Shown in pieces: positions 1 to 6,355 of a stretch of 7,299 nt of DNA. Source of the stretch: a bacterium (GTDB lineage: Bacteria > Patescibacteriota > Minisyncoccia > UBA6257 > UBA9933); NCBI GenBank assembly GCA_021799155.1, contig JAJZBA010000025.1, positions 1-7,299 on the forward strand, in the 5' to 3' direction. Position 1 is the first letter of the stretch, and each line of letters starts with the position of its first letter. The notes beneath the pieces were generated by a model, which saw nothing but the letters and a program-made list of their open reading frames with translations, made no database searches and had not been told where the DNA came from. The translations under genes and the position numbers were made by a program.

Positions 1-66
1 TCTGCTCTCCATCGAGAACAAAAAAAGAAAGAAATTGAGAAAACCAGAAAATTGGGAATAGTATAA
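1..66 (+). CDS. rpsU: C-terminal end of probable 30S ribosomal protein bS21 (partial, 5' end outside window)
   Basis: An open frame enters at base 1 and stops at TAA 64-66. It encodes 21 residues ending in EKTRKLGIV. The tail is strongly basic and contains an A-L-x-R-x-x-x-K-K-x-E-I-E-K-x-R-K-x-G pattern like the C-terminal helix of bacterial bS21, a small-subunit protein near the mRNA platform of the 30S particle. The next gene is yqeY, and rpsU-yqeY adjacency is common in bacteria, which supports the call. Only the tail is visible, so the identification rests on a short motif plus synteny; another small basic protein is possible. Confidence 0.55.
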   Translation, partial: SALHREQKKKEIEKTRKLGIV

Positions 67-71
67 ATAGA

Positions 72-154
72 CCGATGCGAACCAATCCCGTTTACAGCGG
101 GACGAACTCAACGAATTATTCGGAGGGTTCGTGAAATTCGCAGATTCGGATCGA
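72..154. repeat. Diverged copy of an ~84-bp palindromic element, with nested hairpins
   Basis: The ends 72-81 (CCGATGCGAA) and 145-154 (TTCGGATCGA) are inverted repeats matching at 8 of 10 positions. They resemble the ends of the element at 3460-3543, and the overall length is nearly the same (83 versus 84). Bases 134-151 match 943-960 of the ybeY copy at 15 of 18 positions. Inside lie a TCCCG/CGGGA hairpin (86-90 with 98-102) and a hairpin with CGAAC 103-107 pairing GTTCG 127-131. There is no T-run, so it is unlikely to be a terminator. The middle does not align well with the other copies, so membership in the family is probable rather than certain. Confidence 0.5.
103..131 (+). promoter_or_regulatory. 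Hairpin that would hide a GGAGG ribosome-binding site
   Basis: GGAGG at 122-126 is the only good Shine-Dalgarno-like sequence ahead of yqeY. It lies 4 bases before a GTG at 131. CGAAC 103-107 pairs with GTTCG 127-131, and TC 108-109 can pair with GA 123-124. The GGAGG and the first base of the GTG would therefore be in a stem. This argues against the GTG as the main start, or else suggests structure-dependent initiation. Pairing was read by eye; no folding energy was calculated. Confidence 0.3.
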
Positions 155-163
155 TCAGCGACG

Positions 164-634
164 ATGTTTTATCAAAAAATCTCCAACGATTTAAAAGAGG
201 CGATGAAAGCCGGTAGAGAGTTTGAAGTCGGTGTTTTAAGAATGCTTTCATCGGCTTTTCATAACAAAGAAATCGAGAAAAAAGGCAGAGGGATGGAACC
301 GGTATTATCAGAAGACGAAGCGATTGAGATTTTGACAAGAGAAGCGAAGAAAAGAAAAGAGGCGTTTGAAGTTTATCAAAAGGCCGGTCGGAAAGATTTG
401 GCGGAAAAAGAAGCCAAAGAATTGGAAATTATAAAAAAATATTTGCCGGAGCAATTAAGCGAGGAAGAAGTCAAGAAAATTATCGACACGGCAATTGAAA
501 AAACCGGCGTCAAGGAAATTAAGGATTTCGGCCGCGTGATGGCGGAAGCGATGAAAGAATTAAAAGGCAAAGCCGATGCCTCAATCGTGAGCGAAATAAT
601 AAAAAAGAAATTAGAAATTAGAAATGAGAAATGA
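164..634 (+). CDS. yqeY: YqeY/GatB-tail domain protein
   Basis: A 156-residue, highly charged helical protein of the YqeY family, related to the C-terminal tail domain of GatB, a subunit of the tRNA-dependent amidotransferase. The free-standing protein has no firmly established reaction; a link to tRNA or aminoacyl-tRNA handling is inferred from the homology. Family marks visible are DLKEAMKAG near the N-terminus, VLRMLSSAFHNKEIE, KYLPEQLSEEE in the middle and the C-terminal GRVMAEAMKELKGKADASIV. Length is typical. The ATG at 164 is chosen because family members start about seven residues before D-L-K-x-A-M-K. An in-frame GTG at 131 with GGAGG would add 11 residues (MKFADSDRSAT) read from the upstream repeat. 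The gene follows probable rpsU and overlaps ybeY by 11 bases, suggesting translational coupling. Confidence 0.88.
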   Translation: MFYQKISNDLKEAMKAGREFEVGVLRMLSSAFHNKEIEKKGRGMEPVLSEDEAIEILTREAKKRKEAFEVYQKAGRKDLAEKEAKELEIIKKYLPEQLSEEEVKKIIDTAIEKTGVKEIKDFGRVMAEAMKELKGKADASIVSEIIKKKLEIRNEK

Positions 635-1109
635 GATATTGGTTATAAGTTTGAATAAAAAGTTTAAAAAGTTTGAGAATGAAATTAAAAAAACCGCTTT
701 AAAAATATTAAAAATTTTAAATAAAGATAAAATCGCGGTTGAAATTTATTTGACGGACAATAAAAAAATGAGAATTTTAAACAAAAAATTTCGCAACAAA
801 GATAAAACAACCACTGTTTTAAGTTTTGAGGAACCGCGAAATTTTATTTTACCGCCGTCGAAATTTAACTATCTTGGCGAAATCTATCTTAATTGCGAAA
901 AGCGATTTAAAATTGTGAACACATCCGTATCTACGGACGCAAAATTTGTAGATTCGCATAAATTTGTAGTTTCGCATCGGTATCTATTAATTCACGGCCT
1001 GCTTCATCTTTTCGGCTACGATCATAAAAAAGAAAGTGATAGAATAAAAATGGAGAAAAAAGAAAAATATGTTTATCACCGCCTTAGATTTAGGAACATC
1101 GCAAATTAG
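624..1109 (+). CDS. ybeY: YbeY-type endoribonuclease / rRNA maturation factor with an in-frame repeat insertion
   Basis: A 161-residue member of the YbeY (UPF0054) family, a metal-dependent RNase acting in 16S rRNA 3'-end maturation and ribosome quality control. The zinc site H-G-L-L-H-L-F-G-Y-D-H is intact at residues 124-134, with ligands His124, His128 and His134. The conserved RNKDKTTTVLSF and LGEIYLN segments precede it. Residues 99-119 are encoded by a copy of a palindromic repeat. From GEI to HG there are 35 residues, against 27 in E. coli YbeY as recalled, and some CPR versions seem shorter still. The start ATG at 624 overlaps the end of yqeY and has no clear Shine-Dalgarno. The last 13 residues are read from DNA that also encodes the start of ftsA (41-base overlap), so the C-terminus is probably not conserved. 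Whether the enzyme stays active with the insertion is unknown; all catalytic residues remain. Confidence 0.88.
   Translation: MRNEILVISLNKKFKKFENEIKKTALKILKILNKDKIAVEIYLTDNKKMRILNKKFRNKDKTTTVLSFEEPRNFILPPSKFNYLGEIYLNCEKRFKIVNTSVSTDAKFVDSHKFVVSHRYLLIHGLLHLFGYDHKKESDRIKMEKKEKYVYHRLRFRNIAN
918..980 (+). repeat. Partial copy of the palindromic element inside ybeY, in frame
   Basis: Bases 945-980 match 3508-3543 at 33 of 36 positions, ending in the shared TTTCGCATCGG. Bases 922-937 resemble 3479-3494 (CATYCGNATCTACGRA). Between these blocks this copy is 6 bases (two codons) shorter. The outermost left arm (CGATGC...) is missing, so this is a truncated or eroded copy. It adds exactly 21 codons, ybeY residues 99-119, keeping the frame. 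It contains its own short inverted repeat CCGTA/TACGG at 925-936. Confidence 0.8.
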
Positions 1110-2292
1110 GGCTTTAGTCGCCGAGGCGAAAAAAGACGGCCAATTGTCGCTATTGGGCGTTTTTAAAACGCCGTCGCTCGGAATCAGAAAAGGAGAAATC
1201 GTTTCCGTCAACGATGCTGTTTCCGTGCTTAACCGGCTGTTTAATGAAGTAAGACAAATTGATAAGGCGGCTTTGAAAAATATTTTTGTCAACGTCGGCG
1301 GTTCTCACGCAAGGTTGCAAAATTCGCGGGGAATTATAGCGGTTTCCCGCGCCGACAATGAAATTTATTCCGATGACATTGACCAGGTTATCAAAGCTTC
1401 CCAGGCGATAAATCTCGGTCCTAATCGGATGATTCTCCATACCATTACTCGTGAATTTACGGTTGACGGCATCGGCGGAATTTCCGATCCCTTGGGAATG
1501 GCCGGTTCGCGATTGGAAGTTAATTCTTTGATTATTGACGCCTTTAAACCGACGATAAATAATTTAATTAAAGCCGTTGAGGCGGCCGGCGGGAAAATCG
1601 GCGGATTGATTTACAATCCTTTGGCCGCCAGTCGCTCGATTTTATCAAAAACCCAGAAAGAATTAGGAGCGGTGGCCGTTGATATCGGTTTTGGAGCGAC
1701 TTCGATGGCGGCTTATGAAGAAGACAAGCTTCTTTGCGCTTCTGTTTTTCCGGTCGGCTCTTCAAATATTACTAATGATTTAGCCGTCGGTTTGAAATGT
1801 CCGATTAAAACCGCGGAAACAATTAAGCTTTCATACGGCTCGGCGTTTCCAAAGGAAATTTCCAATAAGGAAAAAATCGCTCTTGAGCAGATTGACGATT
1901 CTTTGAAATCAACGGTTAGCAAAAGATTCGTTTCCGAAATTATTGAAAGCCGGCTTGCCGAAATTTTTGAATTCGTTAATAATGAATTAAAACTGGTCGG
2001 CAAATCGGGGCAACTGCCGGCCGGAGCCGTGATTACCGGCGCCGGAGCAAAAATACCCGACATTGTTGAGTTGGCAAAGCAGGAATTAAAATTGCCGGTC
2101 CAACTCGGCATTCCGGATTTTTCAGCAGTCGAATCGATTAACGCCGAATTTGAAAATCAGTTGGAAGATTTGGAATTTGCCGCGGCAATCGGTTTGTTAT
2201 TATGGGGCGTTGACCAGGTTTTGGAAAATCAAGGTTGGGCGCCGACAAAAACCGGTTGGTTGGGGAAAATTTTAAAACATTTTTTACCTTAA
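1069..2292 (+). CDS. ftsA: Cell division protein FtsA
   Basis: A 407-residue actin-fold ATPase that tethers FtsZ to the cytoplasmic membrane and recruits later division proteins. The nucleotide-site motifs are visible: phosphate-1 DLGTSQIR at residues 7-14, phosphate-2 VDIGFGATSMA from residue 204, and the adenosine loop ITGAGAKIPDIVELA from residue 322. The FtsA-specific subdomain is marked by NVGGSHARLQNSRG and VDGIGGISDPLGMAGSRLEV. The end, GWLGKILKHFLP (residues 396-407), is an amphipathic helix with aromatic and basic faces, as expected for the membrane-targeting sequence. In phosphate-2 the usual VDIGGGTTD is VDIGFGATS, an acceptable variant. Length is normal. The start lies inside the end of ybeY; GGAG at 1052-1055 is 13 bases upstream, rather far for a ribosome site. 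ftsZ follows after 6 bases. Confidence 0.95.
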   Translation: MFITALDLGTSQIRALVAEAKKDGQLSLLGVFKTPSLGIRKGEIVSVNDAVSVLNRLFNEVRQIDKAALKNIFVNVGGSHARLQNSRGIIAVSRADNEIYSDDIDQVIKASQAINLGPNRMILHTITREFTVDGIGGISDPLGMAGSRLEVNSLIIDAFKPTINNLIKAVEAAGGKIGGLIYNPLAASRSILSKTQKELGAVAVDIGFGATSMAAYEEDKLLCASVFPVGSSNITNDLAVGLKCPIKTAETIKLSYGSAFPKEISNKEKIALEQIDDSLKSTVSKRFVSEIIESRLAEIFEFVNNELKLVGKSGQLPAGAVITGAGAKIPDIVELAKQELKLPVQLGIPDFSAVESINAEFENQLEDLEFAAAIGLLLWGVDQVLENQGWAPTKTGWLGKILKHFLP

Positions 2293-2298
2293 TTTAAA

Positions 2299-3456
2299 AT
2301 GCCGAAGAAAAAAATAAAACCTCAAGAAAATCATTCCTTGGCGAAAATTAAAGTTGTCGGCGTCGGCGGCGGCGGCAATAACGCCGTTTCCCGAATGTAT
2401 GATTGTTTTCCGAGAAGCGTTGATTTAATCGCTATCAATACCGATATTCAGGATCTTAATCAAACTAATGCCAGGAAAAAAATTCATATCGGCAAAAATT
2501 TGACCAAGGGTTTGGGAACCGGAATGAATCCGGATTTAGGCAGACAAGCGGCCGAAGAAAATCGTTCGGAAATCGCAGAATCACTTAAGGGAGCAGATAT
2601 GGTTTTTATTACTGCCGGACAGGGTGGCGGCACCGGCACCGGCGCGGCACCGGTAGTAGCCGAAACCGCCAAAGAATTAGGGATTTTAACAATTGCCGTT
2701 GTTACCAAACCGTTTTCTTTCGAAGGAACCCAAAGAAATAGAATTGCCCAAGAAGGAGTTATAAAATTAAAAGACCGCGTTGACACATTGATTATTATTC
2801 CCAACGACCGGATTTTTTCCATAATCAACAAAGATACCTCTCTCATCAAAGCCTTTGAAGCGATTGATGAAATCCTTAAAAATTCAGTGATGGGAATTAC
2901 CGAATTAATTATGTCGCCGGGCATTGTCAATGTTGATTTTGCCGATGTAAAAACTATAATGTCCGAGGCTGGTTCGGCAATGATAGGTATCGGCGTTTCC
3001 AGCGGCCAGGATCGCGCCATTAAAGCGGCCGGCCAGGCCGTTAATTCACCGCTTTTGGAAACTACGATTGATGGCGCCAGAGGCGTGCTTTTTTCGGTTT
3101 CCGGCCACCGCGATTTAAAAATGAACGAAATTAACGAGGTGGCGAGATTAATTTCTGAAAGCGTTGACCAATCGGCGAAAATAATTTTCGGCGCTTACCA
3201 CGACCGAAAATTGAACAAGGGCCAATTAAAAGTCACTTTGGTTGCCACAGGTTTTAACGGAGATTTGGCGAGTAAAAACGGTTTTTTACTGCCCAGTCTT
3301 TTTCCGCTTCAAAACGAAACAGATTTTAAAACTGTCAATTCCGATTTAAAAGAAAAGGAAGCGGTTCAAGAAATAAACGAAGAGGGCATAGAAGCGGAAG
3401 AAGATAAAGAAGGAATTTTAGAAATACCGGCGTTTTTAAGGAAGAAAAGAAGATAA
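2299..3456 (+). CDS. ftsZ: Cell division protein FtsZ
   Basis: A 385-residue tubulin-family GTPase that polymerises into the division ring. The N-terminal IKVVGVGGGGNNAV begins the Rossmann fold. The tubulin signature GGGTGTG is at residues 109-115. The catalytic T7 loop NVDFAD has N211, D213 and D216, with the same spacing as E. coli N207/D209/D212. After the core comes an acidic linker of about 45 residues (VQEINEEGIEAEEDKEG), then the conserved C-terminal peptide EIPAFLRKKRR, which in other bacteria binds FtsA. FtsA is encoded immediately upstream, so the partner pair is intact. No Shine-Dalgarno is visible before the ATG, where the leader is AT-rich and only 6 bases from the ftsA stop. 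Translational coupling or leader-independent initiation is likely. Confidence 0.97.
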   Translation: MPKKKIKPQENHSLAKIKVVGVGGGGNNAVSRMYDCFPRSVDLIAINTDIQDLNQTNARKKIHIGKNLTKGLGTGMNPDLGRQAAEENRSEIAESLKGADMVFITAGQGGGTGTGAAPVVAETAKELGILTIAVVTKPFSFEGTQRNRIAQEGVIKLKDRVDTLIIIPNDRIFSIINKDTSLIKAFEAIDEILKNSVMGITELIMSPGIVNVDFADVKTIMSEAGSAMIGIGVSSGQDRAIKAAGQAVNSPLLETTIDGARGVLFSVSGHRDLKMNEINEVARLISESVDQSAKIIFGAYHDRKLNKGQLKVTLVATGFNGDLASKNGFLLPSLFPLQNETDFKTVNSDLKEKEAVQEINEEGIEAEEDKEGILEIPAFLRKKRR

Positions 3457-3458
3457 TC

Positions 3459-3543
3459 GCGATGCAAAATTACGAATGCATTCGAATCTACGAATAATCG
3501 TATTATCTTTGTGGATTCGTATAAATTTGTAATTTCGCATCGG
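3459..3543. repeat. Palindromic repeat element between ftsZ and nrdJ (best-preserved copy)
   Basis: The arm starting CGATGC at 3460 and the reverse complement of the arm ending GCATCG at 3542 agree at 27 of 34 positions. The whole element can fold as one long imperfect hairpin. A perfect 12-bp palindrome, CGAATGCATTCG, sits at 3473-3484 inside the left arm. The right arm is shared with ybeY 945-980 (33 of 36). It begins 3 bases after the ftsZ stop and ends 7 bases before the nrdJ ATG, filling the whole spacer. The frame continuing from ftsZ stays open through the element until TAA 3556-3558. It has no T-run, so terminator function is doubtful; mRNA processing or stability effects are possible. 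Confidence 0.8.
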
Positions 3544-3550
3544 TTGAAAT

Positions 3551-6181
3551 ATGTTTAAATCAATTCGCAAAAGAAACGGCCAAATCGCGCCGTTTAAAAT
3601 TGAAAAAATCGTCAATGCCGTTTATAAGGCTTCGATTGCGGTTGGCGAACCGAATTGGCAATTGGCGGAAAATTTGGCAAAAGAAATTATCGAGCGCTTA
3701 AAAAAGAAACTTAAAAAAGGCGCCGTTCCCCAAGTCGAGGAAGTTCAAGATGTTGTCGAGCAGGTTTTAATTGAAACCGGCCACGCCAAAATCGCCAAGG
3801 CTTATATTTTATACCGCCAGCATCGGGCGGAAATTAGAAGACAAAAAGAACAGATTTTAAACAAAGCCGAGATTGACGAGGTTGATAAAAAATTTGACAT
3901 CAACGCCCTGCGCGTTTTGGCCAGCCGTTATTTGAGAAAAGATGAAAACGGTCAAGTAATCGAATCACCAAAAGAACTTTTTCAAAGAGTGGCCGTTCAT
4001 ACCGCTTTGCCTTCGCTGTTTTACGATTCAAAGATTTATCAAAAAACTCCTCGAAAAAATCCCGCTGAAAGCGGTATTATGCGGGGCAAGGGTAAGGCGC
4101 CGGAATATGAAACAGAAGAATTTGATTTTGTTAAATTTGAAAATAAGTTTTCTATCGGAAAATACAAGCTTAATCAGTTTCATTTAGAAGGCCTTCATCG
4201 TCTTTATAAGCGTTTTGCTTTAAATCGCCAAATCAAGATTTCTTGGTCAAATTTTTTTGGCTTATTGAAAAAAGGTTATTTTAATAAATATGAAGCGGAA
4301 ATCGATTCTTATTATAATTTAATGGTCAATCGGCAATTTTTGCCTAACACGCCGGCTTTGGCGAATTTCGGGAATTATTTAGGGATGGGTTCGGCATGTT
4401 TTACGCTCGGCATCGAAGATTCTATTGACTCAATAATGGATTCTTTGAAATCAGCGGCGGTGATTTTTAAATCAGGAGGCGGCGTCGGCTATAATTTTTC
4501 GCATTTAAGGCCGGAAGGTGATTTCGTTAAAACCACCGGCGGCTCGGCTTCGGGGCCAATCAGTTTTATGTCGATGTTTGATAATATGACCGATGTAATC
4601 AAACAGGGAGGAATTAGAAGAGGAGCGAACATGGGTATTTTAAACTCCGATCATCCGGATATTGAAAAATTTATTCGCGCTAAAGAAGGCAATAAGGCTT
4701 TGAAGAATTTTAACATCTCAATAATGCTTAAGCCGGGATTTTGGACGGCTCTTAAAGAAAAGAAACCTTACCAATTGATTAATCCTCGAAACGGCAAGGT
4801 GGTAAAGGAAATAGATCCGGAGAATTTGTTTGAAATGATTGCTTATCAGGCGTGGGAATCGGCTGAGCCGGGAGTGCTGTTTCACGACCGAATAAACGAA
4901 AACAATCCTTTCTTAAAAGGTTTAGGGCCGATCGAAAGTACTAACCCGTGCGGGGAGGTAGTGCTTTATCCGAATGAATCTTGTAATCTTGGTTCAATTA
5001 ACGTCTGGTCTTATTTAAAGAAAAACGGCGATAAGAAACCTCATTTCGACTGGCAGAAACTTGGACAGGATGTTTTAATCGCGACCAGATTTTTGGATAA
5101 TGTCGTTGATATCAATAAATATCCATTAAAAGAAATTGAAGAGATGACTTTAAACACGCGTAAGCTGGGTCTAGGAGTGATGGGGCTCGGTAATCTTCTT
5201 TATGAATTAGAAATCCCTTATAACTCTAAAGAGGGTCTGGCGTTTATGGAAAAATTGATGGAATTTATCAATTATCACTCAAAAATCGCTTCAATAGAAT
5301 TGGCAAAAGAACGCGGGAAAATGCCTTATTTCGATAAGTCGTTTTATAAAGAAGGAAGATTGCCGTTTTCCGGTTTTAAAGATAAAAAACCACACCATTT
5401 TGATTGGAAAGAATTGGCGCGGAAAATTAAAAAACAAGGAATTAGAAACGGTTTTACCACGGTCATCGCTCCGACCGGTTCAATTTCTATGATTGCCGGT
5501 TGTTCTTCGGGTATTGAACCGGTTTTTAGTTTGGTTTTTGAAAAAAACGTCACTATCGGCAGTTTTTATTATGTTGACCCGGTTTTTGAAGAACGGATGC
5601 AAAAAGAAGGGTTAATGGACGAGGCTTTGATTAAAGACATTTCAACATTAAGCGGCAGCGTTTCCGGTCTGACTTATATTCCTCCGAAATTAAAGAAAAT
5701 TTTTGTCACGGCAATGGATATTTCTCCTAAAGACCACGTTAGGGTATTGGCTACTTTCCAGAAGTGGGTAGATTCTTCCATCTCCAAGACCAATAATTTG
5801 CCGGCTTCGGCGACGGTTGACGATGTTAAAGATATTTATTCAATGGCTCACGAATTGGGATGTAAGGGAGTGACAATTTATCGCGATAAATCATTGAAAA
5901 GTCAGGTTTTGACCGGCGGGAAAAAGACGGCGGAAGAGAAACAAAGAAAAGAATCAGAGCTTGTTTCTTTGAAAGATGAAAAAGCCAAGGGTTTGGCGGT
6001 TTACCATAAAGCCGGCGCAAACATCAACGGCAACGAATTAGGTCTGTCTCCGGCTTCTAATAAGGCGAATCCGGAAAACAATATTAAAGAATTAAAAGAA
6101 TGCCCGATTTGTAAAACTAAATTGGTCAAGCAGGAAGGCTGTACCAAATGTCCGACTTGCGGTTGGGGAATGTGTTCTTAA
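3551..6181 (+). CDS. nrdJ: Adenosylcobalamin-dependent (class II) ribonucleoside-diphosphate reductase
   Basis: An 876-residue enzyme that reduces ribonucleotides to deoxyribonucleotides using a B12-generated thiyl radical. Residues about 1-95 form an ATP-cone allosteric domain (SIRKRNGQIAPFKIEKI). The ten-stranded barrel follows, with the redox cysteine C283 (MGSACF), FKSGGGVGYNFS, the active-site N465-P-C467-G-E469 and the second redox cysteine C478 (ESCNLGSIN). The 11-residue spacing from C467 to C478 matches the T. maritima class II enzyme as recalled (C322, C333). The C-terminus carries C851/C854 and C864/C867 pairs, probably zinc-binding, and C870/C875 as the likely shuttle for re-reduction. 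A charged, low-complexity linker covers about 800-845. There is no intein and no R2 or activase gene nearby, as expected for class II. Residues about 166-185 look like an insertion. No clear Shine-Dalgarno is present. Confidence 0.95.
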   Translation: MFKSIRKRNGQIAPFKIEKIVNAVYKASIAVGEPNWQLAENLAKEIIERLKKKLKKGAVPQVEEVQDVVEQVLIETGHAKIAKAYILYRQHRAEIRRQKEQILNKAEIDEVDKKFDINALRVLASRYLRKDENGQVIESPKELFQRVAVHTALPSLFYDSKIYQKTPRKNPAESGIMRGKGKAPEYETEEFDFVKFENKFSIGKYKLNQFHLEGLHRLYKRFALNRQIKISWSNFFGLLKKGYFNKYEAEIDSYYNLMVNRQFLPNTPALANFGNYLGMGSACFTLGIEDSIDSIMDSLKSAAVIFKSGGGVGYNFSHLRPEGDFVKTTGGSASGPISFMSMFDNMTDVIKQGGIRRGANMGILNSDHPDIEKFIRAKEGNKALKNFNISIMLKPGFWTALKEKKPYQLINPRNGKVVKEIDPENLFEMIAYQAWESAEPGVLFHDRINENNPFLKGLGPIESTNPCGEVVLYPNESCNLGSINVWSYLKKNGDKKPHFDWQKLGQDVLIATRFLDNVVDINKYPLKEIEEMTLNTRKLGLGVMGLGNLLYELEIPYNSKEGLAFMEKLMEFINYHSKIASIELAKERGKMPYFDKSFYKEGRLPFSGFKDKKPHHFDWKELARKIKKQGIRNGFTTVIAPTGSISMIAGCSSGIEPVFSLVFEKNVTIGSFYYVDPVFEERMQKEGLMDEALIKDISTLSGSVSGLTYIPPKLKKIFVTAMDISPKDHVRVLATFQKWVDSSISKTNNLPASATVDDVKDIYSMAHELGCKGVTIYRDKSLKSQVLTGGKKTAEEKQRKESELVSLKDEKAKGLAVYHKAGANINGNELGLSPASNKANPENNIKELKECPICKTKLVKQEGCTKCPTCGWGMCS
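4046..4105 (+). other. Hairpin-forming segment inside nrdJ, possible in-frame insertion
   Basis: CCGCT 4062-4066 pairs with AGCGG 4070-4074 across a GAA loop. CCCGC 4061-4065 can alternatively pair with GCGGG 4081-4085. The segment encodes residues 166-185 (PRKNPAESGIMRGKGKAP), a basic, Gly/Pro-rich stretch between the N-terminal domain and the barrel, where family members seem to vary in length. The reverse complement of 4062-4074 region resembles 90-102 of the rpsU-yqeY spacer (GYTTWCAGCGGGA, 11 of 13). It may be a second small repeat family or simply a variable loop. Confidence 0.3.
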
Positions 6182-6221
6182 CCCCACTAAGAACCCTTAA
6201 GAGAGTGTTTCTTTGGTGAGG

Positions 6222-6250
6222 TTGACAAATATTAGTTTTCTGCTTAAATA
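6222..6250 (+). promoter_or_regulatory. Putative sigma-70-type promoter of the 213-residue protein gene
   Basis: A perfect -35 hexamer TTGACA lies at 6222-6227. Possible -10 boxes are TTAAAT at 6244-6249 (16-base spacer) and TAAATA at 6245-6250 (17-base spacer). TATAAA at 6249-6254 matches the consensus better, but its spacer is 21. The site is 40 bases past the nrdJ stop and about 100 bases ahead of the next start, so the gene probably has its own transcript with a leader. The -35 is strong; the -10 is uncertain. Confidence 0.5.
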
Positions 6251-6340
6251 TAAAAGTACATTAACAGGCAAGTCTGGGGTTTCGGCATGGGGTCGGAACA
6301 ACAGAAAGCCAAACGCGCCCTAAATAAAAAGGGACCGCAA

Positions 6341-6348
6341 AAAGGAGG
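6341..6348 (+). promoter_or_regulatory. Perfect Shine-Dalgarno that sets the start at 6356
   Basis: AAAGGAGG ends 7 bases before the ATG at 6356, ideal spacing. It decides against the in-frame upstream ATG at 6287, which would add 23 lysine-rich residues and has no ribosome site. It is the only textbook ribosome-binding site in the window; ybeY, ftsZ and nrdJ have none. Confidence 0.8.
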
Positions 6349-6355
6349 ACTTGTG

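Noticed and set aside
632..634. TGA stop of yqeY as a sign of code 25 (TGA read as glycine)
   Set aside because: No TGA occurs inside the other genes, glycines use GGN throughout, and YqeY ends at the expected length.
1713..2111. 132-codon minus-strand open frame inside ftsA
   Set aside because: Antisense to conserved FtsA motifs, with no recognisable protein features or start signals.
2484..3020. 178-codon open frame on the minus strand inside ftsZ
   Set aside because: It lies wholly antisense to a well-supported FtsZ, has no recognisable domain and fits the mirror effect of ftsZ codon bias.
3551..6181. Intein or split reductase
   Set aside because: The barrel motifs follow each other with normal spacing and no intein-type splice or endonuclease motifs are seen.
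6185..6215. Possible terminator after nrdJ (CACTAAG pairing with CTTA...GTG, then T-rich)
   Set aside because: The stem is short, has a large bulge and the T-run is interrupted; too weak to call.
6287..6355. Upstream in-frame ATG adding 23 residues to the 213-residue protein
   Set aside because: The perfect AAAGGAGG at 6341-6348 with 7-base spacing points to the ATG at 6356; the extension is lysine-rich leader sequence.
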